Numbered from the stretch's first letter, positions 45,002-54,199 are shown. The stretch: DNA of 64,000 nt from Silvimonas terrae (GCF_014202765.1 NZ_JACHHN010000004.1:395097-459096), one strand, 5' to 3'. The notes: a model not told the origin generated them from the letters alone. Program-made: numbers and translations.

Positions 45002-45681
45002 CAGATCAAACCCGCTTCCGCCGCGTATTTGATCAGTCCAACATGATTTTCCACGTGCAACTTGCGCATTGCCGAGCGCTTCTGCGTGGCAATGGTCGGC
45101 ACGGACCGGTTCAGTGTCCGGGAAATTTCCGTCACGGACATGCCTTGCGCAAACAATCGCACCACTTCCAGTTCCTTGGGCGACAAGGGCTGATTGCGCC
45201 CCAGATCGCGGGCGGTTGACCCTTCTTTGGCCAGGCGCATCTGTATCCGCGGGGAGAGCAGAATTTCCCCCGTACTCATCACGTTACCTGTGAGGACGCG
45301 CTCGCAAGTAGATGCCAGTTCCTGCGTCAGCTCCTCTTTACTGACAATGGCCGCGACACCCAATTTGGTCAGCTCGTGAAACATGCTGCCCGACATCATT
45401 TGGGTAAACACCACCACAGGCACATCGGGCCAGGTTCGCCGCAGCTTGTTAACGAGGCGCAGACCATCAAAATCGGTATGTTCTTCAGCCTCCATAACCA
45501 GGTCGGTCACAATCAGATCCACTCGCTCTTTTTCAAGCAAACCGATCAATTCCAGGCCATCACGTGCTTTACCGATCACGGAAAAGCCAGGCCTGTCTTC
45601 AAAGCTGCTTGAAATAGCCTGCAGGATGATGGGGTGGTCATCCGCAATGACTATACGTGCACCTGAGAAAGAATCACTCAT
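45001..45681 (-). CDS. NarL/FixJ-family response regulator
   Basis: A 226-residue regulator. The receiver (IVIADDHPIILQAI, LIVTDLVMEAEEH with the phospho-Asp, VVVFTQMMSGSMF) is followed by a LuxR-type HTH (PLSPKELEVVRLFAQGMSVT, EISRTLNRSVPTIATQKRSA). The layout resembles RcsB/BvgA-type partners of multidomain hybrid kinases, including a slightly long insertion after the phospho-Asp. It is the first gene of the operon with the kinase. Targets are unknown. Confidence 0.95.
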   Translation of the reverse strand: MSDSFSGARIVIADDHPIILQAISSSFEDRPGFSVIGKARDGLELIGLLEKERVDLIVTDLVMEAEEHTDFDGLRLVNKLRRTWPDVPVVVFTQMMSGSMFHELTKLGVAAIVSKEELTQELASTCERVLTGNVMSTGEILLSPRIQMRLAKEGSTARDLGRNQPLSPKELEVVRLFAQGMSVTEISRTLNRSVPTIATQKRSAMRKLHVENHVGLIKYAAEAGLI

Positions 45682-46274
45682 ATCTCTCCTGCGTCATCCT
45701 GTTGTAAGACACAGCTCAAAACTGCAGTTAGCCAGATCACGTGCGTTTTTTGCTATCCACGACATCAAGTAGATACTGTTCTATCCATTGTTATAGTACG
45801 GTGCCAGCCACCGCAAATAGCCTTGGCAAGACTTTCCGATCAGCTACCGGAATATTTGGGGAAATATGCGCTTGAACCGCCCCAAGCGCCCCGCCAGCGA
45901 CGGGTTGCTTGCACACCGTGAGCTGACTTCCTGTTTGAAGCTTTCTGTCGTCGACGCAGCAAAATTGACTACCCTGGTCCGCCTTTTCAAAATAGTCGCT
46001 GTAAATCAGTGAGAACAAGCATGAGCTGATCCGGAAAACATGGATACCCAAACATCCGGGCCTGACGCCTTCCGGATACCGGACCAGATTAAGGTGTTGT
46101 CTCCGGCGTATTGCGGGGAAACACGTTTGACAAGGAAGATACTGAGTTGGTGTGATGTACGACATAGACGGACATCGAAAGACTGATCTAGCCGTGTTTG
46201 CGATTTGGGCACATGCGTTGATGCTGCGCCAGAGGGAGCCGAAGACTAGATGGTGTAGCGTCACCGTTCTTCGG
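45682..46274. other. Gap between response regulator and antitoxin-like gene
   Basis: These 593 bp would be where the toxin partner of the antitoxin-like gene should lie (downstream on the reverse strand). The open frame across 45791-46396 overlaps the antitoxin and looks non-coding. A possible scrap of a PIN-type toxin (HLVFGSLWRSINACAQIANT) can be imagined just after the antitoxin stop, but this is weak. Confidence 0.4.
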
Positions 46275-46508
46275 TTAATTGATGAGGTCCCAGTCGCCCT
46301 CGGCCGCCGCATCCAAAGGGCTGGCATGGCGAAGTAACGAAGCGCGCAACTGGTCAAAGGGGTGCTGGTCGCCGGAGCGATAAAGGCGCACTTCAAGGCT
46401 GGGCCTACCGGGGCTGATCACCACAACCGGCTCACCTGTCACCTCGATCTGACGAAAAAATGCGAGCGCTTTCGCTTTGAAGACAGATCTGGACACCGAT
46501 TTTGACAT
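46275..46508 (-). CDS. Phd/YefM-type antitoxin, partner not seen
   Basis: A 77-residue protein starting MSKSVSRSVFKAKALAFFRQ, then VTGEPVVVISPGRPSLEV. This is the N-terminal DNA-binding fold of Phd/YefM antitoxins (SxFKAK...VVVTxxGRP pattern). The C-terminal tail HASPLDAAAEGDWDLIN would normally wrap a PIN- or Doc-type toxin. No toxin ORF follows. The longer frame to 46559 has no better start. It may be an orphan antitoxin left after toxin decay. Confidence 0.75.
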   Translation of the reverse strand: MSKSVSRSVFKAKALAFFRQIEVTGEPVVVISPGRPSLEVRLYRSGDQHPFDQLRASLLRHASPLDAAAEGDWDLIN

Positions 46509-47131
46509 GACATGCTCCAGTCGATGAGACCCGTTTGATGACTCCCCTACCCCGTCCACAAATTTCAGAGTTGCCTGTGCAGCTCAGCGACGATGGCGCA
46601 ACTCTCCTTTAATTCCAGCGCCAGTTTGCGGATAGTCTCTTTTTGGGGGCTGAATTCTTTTGGCCATGATTGCCTTGATGGCTGACTGCAAATCGGCCTG
46701 ACGGGCTTTCTACAACACAAGCAGGGACGTCCGTTATCGACACGACGCGGTCATTACAGGCCCGAAGAAGAAGACACTCAGCATGTTTGAGCTCAAGGGT
46801 GCTCCGGCCCAGATGCGGCCTGGTTGCTTTGCTGATTTTTGCATCCACAACGGCTGGATTGCCAACTCAGTCCAGCCCCCCAAAGTGATGCATTCGCTCC
46901 CATTTATCTCAATAAATCAAAAACCTGAGGCAGATCATCTGCCAGCACGGGTCCTCTGCATGTCTGTATTACACCCACGCAATAACGCTGCGCTTATCGC
47001 CTTGTGACTTACCCGGTAGAGTGGTGCGGGTGCCCCAAAATGGCCCATGAACGCTCTGCTGAAACCGGGACTGCCCTTCCTGTTTCTTCCCGACACACGC
47101 CACTCCTTAACGTCTTCTTGCCGGGATTTCC
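46509..47131. other. Gene-poor gap with a dispersed-repeat copy
   Basis: No convincing gene was found in these 623 bp. A copy of the dispersed GCAAATCGGCC repeat lies at 46687-46710. ORFs such as 46609-46848 reverse have no family features. Confidence 0.45.
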
Positions 47132-47965
47132 ATGACCGCCATTTTCTGGCTGCTTTCCTTGCTCCCACTGTCCTGGGCGCAAGCACTTGGCGCTTTGCTG
47201 GGCGCCAGCGCAGCCCGTTTACCGGGGCGCTACGGCACTCGGTTGCAGCAAAATTATCTGCAAGCCTATCCGGATTCGTCTTCCATCCAATTGCGTGAAG
47301 CCAGCCGCGCCGCCGGGCGCATGGTGCTGGAAATGCCCTATTTCTGGATGCGCGAAAACCCGATGTCACGACTGGATATTTCGCCAGCCAATTTCCACGA
47401 AACCACGGATGCGCTGCTGGCCCAGGGGAAGGGCCTCATTCTTCTGTCGCCGCATCTGGGCGGGTTTGAATTGCTGGGGCCGTTGTTTGCACAGTATTCG
47501 CCCTCTACCGTGTTGTTCAAACCGCCGCACCAGCCCTGGCTGCGTGACTGGATTGAACGCATGCGCAGTCGCCCCAACCTGGCCATGGCCCCGGCCACCC
47601 CGCGTGGCGTACGCATGCTGGTCAAAGCGCTCAAGCGCGGTGAAACCATTGGCATTCTGCCGGACCAATGTCCCGGCGGCGGCGAAGGCGACTGGGCGCC
47701 CTTCTTTGGTAAACCGGCGTACACCATGAACCTGGTGCAGCGTCTGCAGGCCATCAGCGGCGCACCCATCGTGATGGTGTTTGCAGAACGCCTTGCGGCA
47801 TCGTGCGCATATCATATCCATCTGAAAGTGCTGGCAGAGCCATTGTCTACAGACCGCCAAGCCGCCGCAGCGCATCTTAACAATCAGATCGAACAACTGA
47901 TTGCCTGCGCGCCTACCCAATATCTGTGGGGTTACAACCGCTACAAACGGCCACGTGGGGCGTGA
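47132..47965 (+). CDS. LpxL/HtrB-family lysophospholipid/lipid A acyltransferase
   Basis: A 277-residue membrane-anchored acyltransferase. The N-terminal hydrophobic stretch (MTAIFWLLSLLPLSWAQALG) is followed by the family H(x4)E-like motif LSPHLGGFELLG, then TVLFKPPHQPWLRDW, LVKALKRGETIGILPDQCPG and the C-terminal QYLWGYNRYKRPRGA. It probably adds a secondary acyl chain to lipid A or acylates another lipid such as ornithine lipid. No lipid A operon is adjacent. Confidence 0.9.
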   Translation: MTAIFWLLSLLPLSWAQALGALLGASAARLPGRYGTRLQQNYLQAYPDSSSIQLREASRAAGRMVLEMPYFWMRENPMSRLDISPANFHETTDALLAQGKGLILLSPHLGGFELLGPLFAQYSPSTVLFKPPHQPWLRDWIERMRSRPNLAMAPATPRGVRMLVKALKRGETIGILPDQCPGGGEGDWAPFFGKPAYTMNLVQRLQAISGAPIVMVFAERLAASCAYHIHLKVLAEPLSTDRQAAAAHLNNQIEQLIACAPTQYLWGYNRYKRPRGA

Positions 47966-47986
47966 TTTGCAGGCGGATGTATACAG

Positions 47987-48937
47987 ATGCGCCACCCGCC
48001 CCCTGCGATCCTCTTGCTACCGAACACCATCACTATCGCGGATCACGATTCCCCCAACTGTGCCGTTCTGAGGTTTGGCTGCTGCCTGTTTTATGAACAT
48101 CAAGTTATGGGCGTTGGCTATTGCTGGGCGACTCTTGCGCTTTGGCGCGGGTGCAGATGCAGTTCTCCGGATAGCCAAGTCTGCTTCGGCCGATTTACCG
48201 CCACCGATGAACAACATTGGTGGTTCATCGGCCTGAGCGGAAGTTGGGGTGATTGCATTGGAACTGACATTGCGTTACCACTGGCATTTGTTTTGGGTGC
48301 CGGTTATTTGTTGTGGCTGGCATACAGTCTTTATCAATTGCGACTTGAGCGAACCCGTTTTCGTCTGGAAATGTTGTTGTTAGGGACCGTCTTCGCCATC
48401 GCCCTTGGCGTATCGTTACTGGGTCTGGTGCAAACCGCCCTGCCTGACAAATTGTTTTACAGCCTGTACGGGATCGCCATAGGCTTGGCGTTCTTTCTGG
48501 TCCAGATCACGCTTGATTTACGTCCCAACCTGTCCGCAGAGGTGTCTGAAACCGTCCAGGCTGCCTACGCCAGCTCGACGTTAAGTAATGTGGATTGCGC
48601 AGCGATGTTGTCCAGGCTGGAGCACTTGATGCGGGTTGATCAGATATATACGGATGCAGATCTGAGTCTGCCAGCGCTGGCACAGCATCTGGCACTCAGC
48701 AGCCACCAGCTTTCTGAACTGATGAACACCAGGCTGGGTAAAAGCTTTTCGCGCTATTTGCGCGAGCAACGTATTGCCGCCGCCAGAACCATGCTGTCCA
48801 ACGAGCCATCTGCTTCTGTCCTGTCCGTGGGCCTTAGCGTTGGTTTTACCGCGCAATCGAACTTCTACGAGGCATTCCGGGAAATCGAAGGAATGACGCC
48901 GGGGCAATATCGCAAGTTGGCCCTTACTGCCCGCTAA
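47987..48937 (+). CDS. AraC-family regulator with membrane-like N-terminus, N-terminal region uncertain
   Basis: The C-terminal ~110 residues of 316 form an AraC DNA-binding domain (DLSLPALAQHLALSSHQLSE and VLSVGLSVGFTAQSNFYEAF). Residues about 95-185 carry two or three hydrophobic segments (PLAFVLGAGYLLWLAYSL, FAIALGVSLLGLVQTAL, YGIAIGLAFFLVQIT), as in AraC proteins with a membrane sensor. The first ~90 residues are Cys-rich and lack the expected membrane segments, so the 5' part may be frameshifted or the true start may be internal. Confidence 0.75.
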   Translation: MRHPPPAILLLPNTITIADHDSPNCAVLRFGCCLFYEHQVMGVGYCWATLALWRGCRCSSPDSQVCFGRFTATDEQHWWFIGLSGSWGDCIGTDIALPLAFVLGAGYLLWLAYSLYQLRLERTRFRLEMLLLGTVFAIALGVSLLGLVQTALPDKLFYSLYGIAIGLAFFLVQITLDLRPNLSAEVSETVQAAYASSTLSNVDCAAMLSRLEHLMRVDQIYTDADLSLPALAQHLALSSHQLSELMNTRLGKSFSRYLREQRIAAARTMLSNEPSASVLSVGLSVGFTAQSNFYEAFREIEGMTPGQYRKLALTAR

Positions 48938-49081
48938 CCTGTGATCCGCAGGGTATGGGAAAACTTCGGAATGATCTTTCCGGAGCAAAAAAGTATTCCG
49001 TTTCGATCAGACAGGAAGTGTTTCGGTTAAGGCATGCGCAAACTGGGGGCTCCAGTTACTGGTTCTGATGCGGAGCCCTAA

Positions 49082-49426
49082 ATGACCCCCGTTCTTCTGT
49101 TACTTGCCAGGTTTCTTGTCAGCATGGTGGCCTGCCTGGCTATCTTGTGGGCGCTCTGTGTCCCGCTGGACAAAGTACTCAACCGGACCTGCCCGGATGA
49201 ACACGCTGCCACGTTCTGGCTGACCGACACCAAAGTGATGCTGATGATCACGCCCTTGCTGCTGGTGCTGATCGTCGATTTGACCACGCACTTTAATGAC
49301 CCGCTTGATAGCTTGCGCCTTGCCCTGATAGCCACCCTCGGCGGGTTGCTGCTGGGACTGTATGCCATCGGCAAACGGCTGGCCCAGTTTGTGGTTCTCC
49401 CCAAACAGCCCGGGAGTGCCCCATGA
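49082..49426 (+). CDS. Small membrane protein of the SDR-DUF2269-DUF4166 operon
   Basis: A 114-residue protein with three hydrophobic segments (LLLLARFLVSMVACLAILWA, VMLMITPLLLVLIVDLT and LALIATLGGLLLGLYAIG). No family is recognised. Its stop overlaps the start of the SDR gene (ATGA), so it is the first gene of a four-gene operon with overlapping ends. Confidence 0.75.
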   Translation: MTPVLLLLARFLVSMVACLAILWALCVPLDKVLNRTCPDEHAATFWLTDTKVMLMITPLLLVLIVDLTTHFNDPLDSLRLALIATLGGLLLGLYAIGKRLAQFVVLPKQPGSAP

Positions 49427-50289
49427 AAGTGCTACTTACCGGAGCCAGCGGCTTTATTGGCCGCAATATTTCGGCGGCGCTGACTACACAGGGGCATGAG
49501 GTGGTGCCGGTATCACGCCGCCACGGGGTAGATTTCGCGCAAATGCAGGCACCAGCGTGTTGGCTGCCATACCTTGATGGCGTCGGTGCAGTGGTCAACT
49601 GTGTGGGGATCATTGGCCCGCGCGGTTCACAGTGCTTCAACACCCTGCATACCATCGCCCCATCTGCCTTGTTCACCGCATGTGCCCAAGTGGGGGTTCG
49701 CCGGGTAGTGCAGATTTCCGCGTTGGGTGCTGATAACGCCGCTTTTTCTGCATATCACCGCAGTAAGCGCGATGCAGACGACCATTTGCGTAGCCTTGAT
49801 CTGGACTGGTTTGTACTGCGACCGTCACTGATCTATGGCCGGGGTGGAACCAGCGCAGATCTGCTGCTACGCCTGGCGCGCCTGCCGCTGATTCCTGTGA
49901 TTGCCGGGGGCCAGCAACCGTTGCAGCCAGTGCATATCAGCGACGTGGTCGCAGCAGTTTTGCAAAGTATCAGTGCCCCTCAAACCCGGCTCACCCTGGA
50001 TGTTGCGGGCAGCCAAATCTTCAGTTTTATCCACTGGCTGGACTTGATGCGCAAAGCCCAAGGCCTGGCTCCGGGCCGCTTCGTGAGCATCCCGTTCGCC
50101 CTGGCCATGGCGGGCACCCGCCTGGGGCGCCCCATCAGCCCAATGTTGCAACCAGACAATCTGCGCATGCTGCAAGCTGGCTATCAATGCGATATCGAGG
50201 CTTTCGCCCGGTTCCTCGGCCGCATGCCCTTGGTGGTAGAACCAGACCTGTTTTTCTCCGACGCCACATTAAAAAGGGGCCAATCATGA
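49423..50289 (+). CDS. NAD(P)-dependent SDR/epimerase-like protein (atypical SDR)
   Basis: A 288-residue protein with the Rossmann start KVLLTGASGFIGRNISAAL, then VVNCVGIIGPRGSQCF, ALGADNAAFSAYHRSKRDAD (active-site region YHRSK) and WFVLRPSLIYGRGG. It resembles atypical SDRs of the NDUFA9/complex I-associated group that bind NAD(P)H and may act on quinones or lipids. Overlaps on both sides (ATGA) tie it to the small membrane protein and the DUF2269 gene. Confidence 0.88.
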   Translation: MKVLLTGASGFIGRNISAALTTQGHEVVPVSRRHGVDFAQMQAPACWLPYLDGVGAVVNCVGIIGPRGSQCFNTLHTIAPSALFTACAQVGVRRVVQISALGADNAAFSAYHRSKRDADDHLRSLDLDWFVLRPSLIYGRGGTSADLLLRLARLPLIPVIAGGQQPLQPVHISDVVAAVLQSISAPQTRLTLDVAGSQIFSFIHWLDLMRKAQGLAPGRFVSIPFALAMAGTRLGRPISPMLQPDNLRMLQAGYQCDIEAFARFLGRMPLVVEPDLFFSDATLKRGQS

Positions 50290-50765
50290 GCTTCACCTTG
50301 ATCAAGACTTTGCACATTCTCAGCATGGTATTGCTATTTGGTACCGGCCTTGGCAGCGCATTTTACAAATGGATGGCGGATCGCAGTGGCGTCGTGGCAC
50401 ATATCGCGGTGACCAATCGGCATGTGGTGCTGGCGGACTGGATATTCACCACCCCCACTGTGATCTTCCAGCCCTTGAGCGGCTTGTGGATGGTTCATCT
50501 GTTCGGCTTGCCACTGACCACACCCTGGGTGGCAGCAAGCTTGAGCCTCTATGCCCTGGCTGGTGCATGCTGGTTGCCCGTAGTGTGGTTACAAATCCGG
50601 ATGAAACAGATGGCTGACGTCGCCCTGGCCAGGCAGACCGGGCTACCCCAGCACTATTGGCAACTGGCACGGTGGTGGTTTTGGCTGGGCGTACCTGCGT
50701 TTATATCAATGGTATTGGTTGTAGCACTGATGGTGTTTAAACATATCCCGGGAGCACAACTATGA
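50286..50765 (+). CDS. DUF2269-family integral membrane protein
   Basis: A 159-residue protein with four hydrophobic segments. The start SFTLIKTLHILSMVLLFGTG followed by LGSAFYKW is characteristic of DUF2269, and conserved His residues (LHILS, NRHVVLADW) could bind heme or metal. The in-frame extension to 50187 overlaps the SDR gene and is rejected in favour of the ATG at 50286, which overlaps the SDR stop. Its own stop overlaps the DUF4166 start. Confidence 0.88.
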   Translation: MSFTLIKTLHILSMVLLFGTGLGSAFYKWMADRSGVVAHIAVTNRHVVLADWIFTTPTVIFQPLSGLWMVHLFGLPLTTPWVAASLSLYALAGACWLPVVWLQIRMKQMADVALARQTGLPQHYWQLARWWFWLGVPAFISMVLVVALMVFKHIPGAQL

Positions 50766-51364
50766 AAAGTTTGATGCAACAAGCACTTGGTGACGACTGG
50801 GCTAAACTGCCGCCCGCCTTGCAAGCCCATTATCGTTCCGGCAAAACCACAGATATCGGCCATATGAATATCGAATACCCACGGTTTATGCAGTGGTACC
50901 TGAGCGTTCTGCATGTCTTTGGCGCGCTGATTAACCGGCGTGGTGAAAATTTGTCTACCACTGTGGAGAAGGACTTTGCCGGTGAGCGTCAGTACTGGCG
51001 GCGGACGATCAAGTACCCAGATGGCCGACTGGTCCGCTTCAACAGTTTCTGGATCGCAAAAGGCCCGAATCAACTTGTCGAGTTTGTGAACCCCCTACTT
51101 GGGCTGCAAATGAAGGTTCGTGTCCATGACAGCCAGTTGCATTATCAGGGCGTCAAATTTGTGGTGAAACTGGGGCCGCTGCTGCTACCGATTCCTGAAT
51201 GGCTGGCCTTGGGTCACACCGATATTGTTGAAGTGGCCGTAAACGAAAAACAGTTCGTGATGGACTTCCGGCTGACTCATCCGCTGTTGGGACAGATATT
51301 TCGGTATTCAGGCAAATTCGAAGCCGCCGTAAGTCAAACTTGTGAATCGTCCCAAGCCCCGTAG
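50762..51364 (+). CDS. DUF4166-family protein
   Basis: A 200-residue protein, probably cytoplasmic or membrane-associated. Family blocks include ALGDDWAKLPPALQAHY, FAGERQYWRRTIKYPDGR, FNSFWIAKGPNQLVEFV and FRLTHPLLGQIFRYSGKFEA, typical of DUF4166, which often lies at the end of SDR/epimerase proteins or next to them. Function is unknown. It is the last gene of the overlapping four-gene operon. Confidence 0.88.
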   Translation: MKSLMQQALGDDWAKLPPALQAHYRSGKTTDIGHMNIEYPRFMQWYLSVLHVFGALINRRGENLSTTVEKDFAGERQYWRRTIKYPDGRLVRFNSFWIAKGPNQLVEFVNPLLGLQMKVRVHDSQLHYQGVKFVVKLGPLLLPIPEWLALGHTDIVEVAVNEKQFVMDFRLTHPLLGQIFRYSGKFEAAVSQTCESSQAP

Positions 51365-51372
51365 CCCAATGC

Positions 51373-51396
51373 CAGCCTCAGGTTCGAGGCTGTTTC
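51373..51396 (+). terminator. Weak intrinsic terminator
   Basis: CAGCCTC and GAGGCTG form a 7-bp stem with a six-base loop, followed by only TTTC. It lies eight bases after the DUF4166 stop. Confidence 0.45.
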
Positions 51397-51465
51397 AAGA
51401 CCCGGGACTAACGCCGTCCGAGTACCTGAGCAGTGGCGCATGCAAGCGCTAACAGAAGGCACGCA

Positions 51466-51541
51466 GAGCTGGCGGTAAGACCGCTTGGGCCGATGACCTG
51501 CCTGTGGTATTTGGGGACTGGCAGCAAATCGGCCGAAACAG
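51466..51541. repeat. Dispersed GCAAATCGGCC repeat, two copies facing
   Basis: GGCAGCAAATCGGCCGAAAC (51520-51539) is a copy of the repeat seen at 46687, 53065 and 56031. A second, diverged copy in the opposite orientation (GTAAGACCGCTTGGGCCGAT) starts near 51476. Confidence 0.6.
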
Positions 51542-51620
51542 AAGCTCGACCACTCATTTGATGCGTGGCCGCTATCCGCCAGTTCGCGCCCCTTCTGGTA
51601 TCCAGAAACTCCAGGGCGAT

Positions 51621-52796
51621 TCAGGGCGCGGCGATTTCATAGAGCCCGGTGGCGTTCGGATCTGCCACGTACACATTGCCTGCGCTATCCACAGCAATAC
51701 CGTCAGGGGTCCGCAGTGACACTGTGCCGGTAGAAACCGGCGTTGCCGCTGCTCCGCCCGCCGCAAGCTTGTAAATGGTAGAGGTGTTGGGACTGGTCAC
51801 GAAGAGATTGCCATTGGCATCTACGGCAACCTGCCAGGTGGACGGAATCGAGCTGGATCCTGGGACCAGGCTCACCGTTGTACTTCCTGCAGGGATGATA
51901 TAAACGCCGGCAGCAAGGTTGGTCACATACAGATTACCCGCCGGGTCCACGGCGAGGAATGCCGGACCGAGGATCGCATTGGTGATCAGGGTTGCCGTAG
52001 AGCTACCCGGAGCGACTTTGTAAATGCTGGCGGTATTTTCATCCGTCACATACACATTGCCTGAGGCATCGACAGCCACGCCGGTGAGCGCACTGAATGT
52101 CTGATTAATTGTCAGTGTGGTTGCCGTATTGGCGCCTGGCGCAATTTTCCAGATCACATTGTTGTGAGTATCCGCCACATAAAGATTGCCGCCTGAATCC
52201 AGTGCCAGGCTCGCGCAATAGCCAAATGTCGTGCCTGGCACAACCGGGGTCGCGGTGGCAGCGCCCGGCGCAATTTTATAAACATGCCCGCCGAAAAATT
52301 CGCAGGTGTACACGTTACCGCTGCCATCCACCACCACGCTGGCAAGCCCGGAAAAAGTGGTTGAAGGGGCAAGCCGGACCACCTGAGAACAACTGACCGC
52401 GACCGTGGTGACATCCGCCACCACATTGGCACCGCTCCCGCCGCTGACCGAGCAGATCAGACCTGCTGGTTGGGTGCCGACAGTGACGTTATAACTTGCA
52501 CCCTGGGTGATCCCGTTAGTAAACGTGAATGCGCCGTTGGCGGTTACGGTGAAGGTATCCGTACCGTTGTTTTTCAGAACCAGCGTGCCACTGGTCAAAC
52601 CAGACACCGTGCCGCCAACGGTATAGGTGGTGACGACTGGCGTGGGCGTGGGTGTCGTCACGGGGGTCGGCGTACTCACTGGCGTCGGCTCTGCGGTGGC
52701 CTTGGTCGCAACCGGTGATGAATCACTGGAGTCAAGCACGCAGCCAGTCAGTGCAATCACCATTACGCCAGCGAGAAGATACGGGGACCAGTTCAT
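51621..52796 (-). CDS. NHL-repeat lipoprotein, paralogue 1
   Basis: A 391-residue surface or periplasmic lipoprotein (lipobox LTGCV at residues 15-19). A Thr/Pro linker follows, then a bacterial Ig-like segment (YTVGGTVSGLTSGTLVLKNN), then five or six NHL/SMP-30-like beta-propeller repeats (SGNLYVADTHNNVIWKIAPG, SGNVYVTDENTASIYKVAPG). Propellers of this kind usually bind ligands or proteins; no catalytic residues can be assigned. It is paralogous to 54200-55372 over its full length, including upstream DNA. Confidence 0.85.
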   Translation of the reverse strand: MNWSPYLLAGVMVIALTGCVLDSSDSSPVATKATAEPTPVSTPTPVTTPTPTPVVTTYTVGGTVSGLTSGTLVLKNNGTDTFTVTANGAFTFTNGITQGASYNVTVGTQPAGLICSVSGGSGANVVADVTTVAVSCSQVVRLAPSTTFSGLASVVVDGSGNVYTCEFFGGHVYKIAPGAATATPVVPGTTFGYCASLALDSGGNLYVADTHNNVIWKIAPGANTATTLTINQTFSALTGVAVDASGNVYVTDENTASIYKVAPGSSTATLITNAILGPAFLAVDPAGNLYVTNLAAGVYIIPAGSTTVSLVPGSSSIPSTWQVAVDANGNLFVTSPNTSTIYKLAAGGAAATPVSTGTVSLRTPDGIAVDSAGNVYVADPNATGLYEIAAP

Positions 52797-53285
52797 GACA
52801 TTCGCAAAAAAGGGGGGAAAGTGAGCGAATGTTAAGGTGCTCCCTGCAGTTGCGCACCTTAAGGACGTCAGCGTGTCGCATTATTCGTGAAAGCACGCAA
52901 GGCCTGGTCGACGTCACCCCGAATTTGAGTATGCTGCGATTCGGCCTCCATGGATCGCGCTGGTTTTCAATGTGCAGGATGGCCAATTGCCTGGCCAAAG
53001 TAGACTTTCGCTGCCGTACGCGCCAACTTCCGCTCTGGCCGATGAGCCGCTAGCGATCCCCCGGCGGCAAATCGGCCTGAGCGGACTTTCAGGCCAATGT
53101 GCTAAATTGGCCGCTGTGGGCCAGAAGCAGCCAATCGGCATGAGGCCGAAAAACAGTCGGCCCCGCGTAATAACGATAACGGCCGCCGTGGTTAGTCACT
53201 GAGTTTCGTTCCGTAGAACAGGCAGCCAAGGGGCGCCGTCGATTCTTGGCAGGATAGGCGGCGGAGTCTGCAGATAAGCTTTACG
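52797..53285. other. Gap with promoter of lipoprotein 1 and a repeat
   Basis: The left end resembles the region upstream of the second lipoprotein gene (shared GTCAGCGTGT...GCATT...TTCGT). A dispersed repeat is at 53065-53090. The rest shows no gene. Confidence 0.5.
53065..53090 (+). repeat. Dispersed GCAAATCGGCC repeat copy
   Basis: CGGCAAATCGGCCTGAGCGG followed by ACTTTC, the same family as 46687-46710 and 56031-56060. Confidence 0.65.
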
Positions 53286-53876
53286 TTATGCACTACTGAA
53301 TGCATGGACACTAATCCGATAAAAGCAGCCATTCCTCTCTGGTACGCTCAAATGGCGTGGGCAAAAGAACTCATCATGCGGAGCTTTTGCTTGCAGAGGG
53401 CAGACGATATTCTCATGAGAGAATTGCGCGGTTTTCGTGCCATACCCGGAACCGCATGGTTTATTCGCACGCATGGCATCGGCGTTGATATTTTCAAAAC
53501 CCCGGACGTCGGTGGAATCGACTTTGATTTCGATAAACCTCACCCCGACCCTTGGCGTATGCGGATAGGTGATGATGTCGTTGTCTTTCAGGCCCAGTTC
53601 ATCGAATGCTGCGCGCCGGAAACTGTAAATGGCAATCGCAGGCATGTTCCACAGAACGGCTTCAAAGGCGCGGTGGTATTTGACCTCGTAATCGAAATCC
53701 TTGATTGAGGTTTTGGCACCCGCAGGCGGCTGGCCACCCAGTGGTTCGCCTTTGCCGCCCGCCACGCCGGTCAGTTTGACGGGTTCGGTATCGGCCAATG
53801 CCTCGCTGGTAGAAAGGGTCACCGTGCTTGCTACTGCCGTTGCTGCACTCGCCAGCAAAAAATTGCGTCGATCCAC
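53286..53876 (-). pseudogene. Truncated DUF1254-type protein with Tat-like signal
   Basis: The gene starts at a GTG with GGGAGA upstream. The product begins with a twin-arginine-like signal (DRRNFLLASAATAVAS). YEVKYHRAFEAVLWNMPAIA and IYSFRRAAFDELGLKDNDII match the N-terminal part of DUF1254 proteins. After about residue 100 the similarity fades, and the 196-residue length is far below the usual ~450. It looks like a truncated remnant with a replaced C-terminus. It sits between the two NHL lipoprotein paralogues. Confidence 0.6.
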
Positions 53877-54199
53877 TGCGGTCTCCCTGGTCGGTCCATT
53901 GCAAAAAAGACAAGCGCCTCGACGGATGCGAGGTCGCCAAAGGCAATGAATTATCTTAGGCAGACATGCCGCTTTATGCCCAGGGGCTACGGGGCGGACG
54001 CTGAGGATCACCCAAGCCCACAGGCAGGCCAGCAACTCAAGCCAGGGCCTGGAGGCAAGGGGTGAGGATGGGTGTAACCGCAATGAGTCGTTATGCCAGC
54101 TTTGGCCGCCTTGTCGCCAGCCTGTGTAGAAGCATCGGCAGATCATCTCCCGCCAGACCACTCAGTCAGACGGGCAGGAGATGATCAAACCCCCGTGCT
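53877..54199. other. Gap between DUF1254 remnant and lipoprotein 2
   Basis: These 323 bp show no gene. The reverse frame continuing upstream of the DUF1254 GTG is not coding-like. Confidence 0.4.

Noticed and set aside
45791-46396. Possible toxin gene after the antitoxin
   Set aside because: It overlaps the antitoxin in another frame, has no PIN/Doc/RelE catalytic pattern, and only a weak local resemblance to a PIN start.
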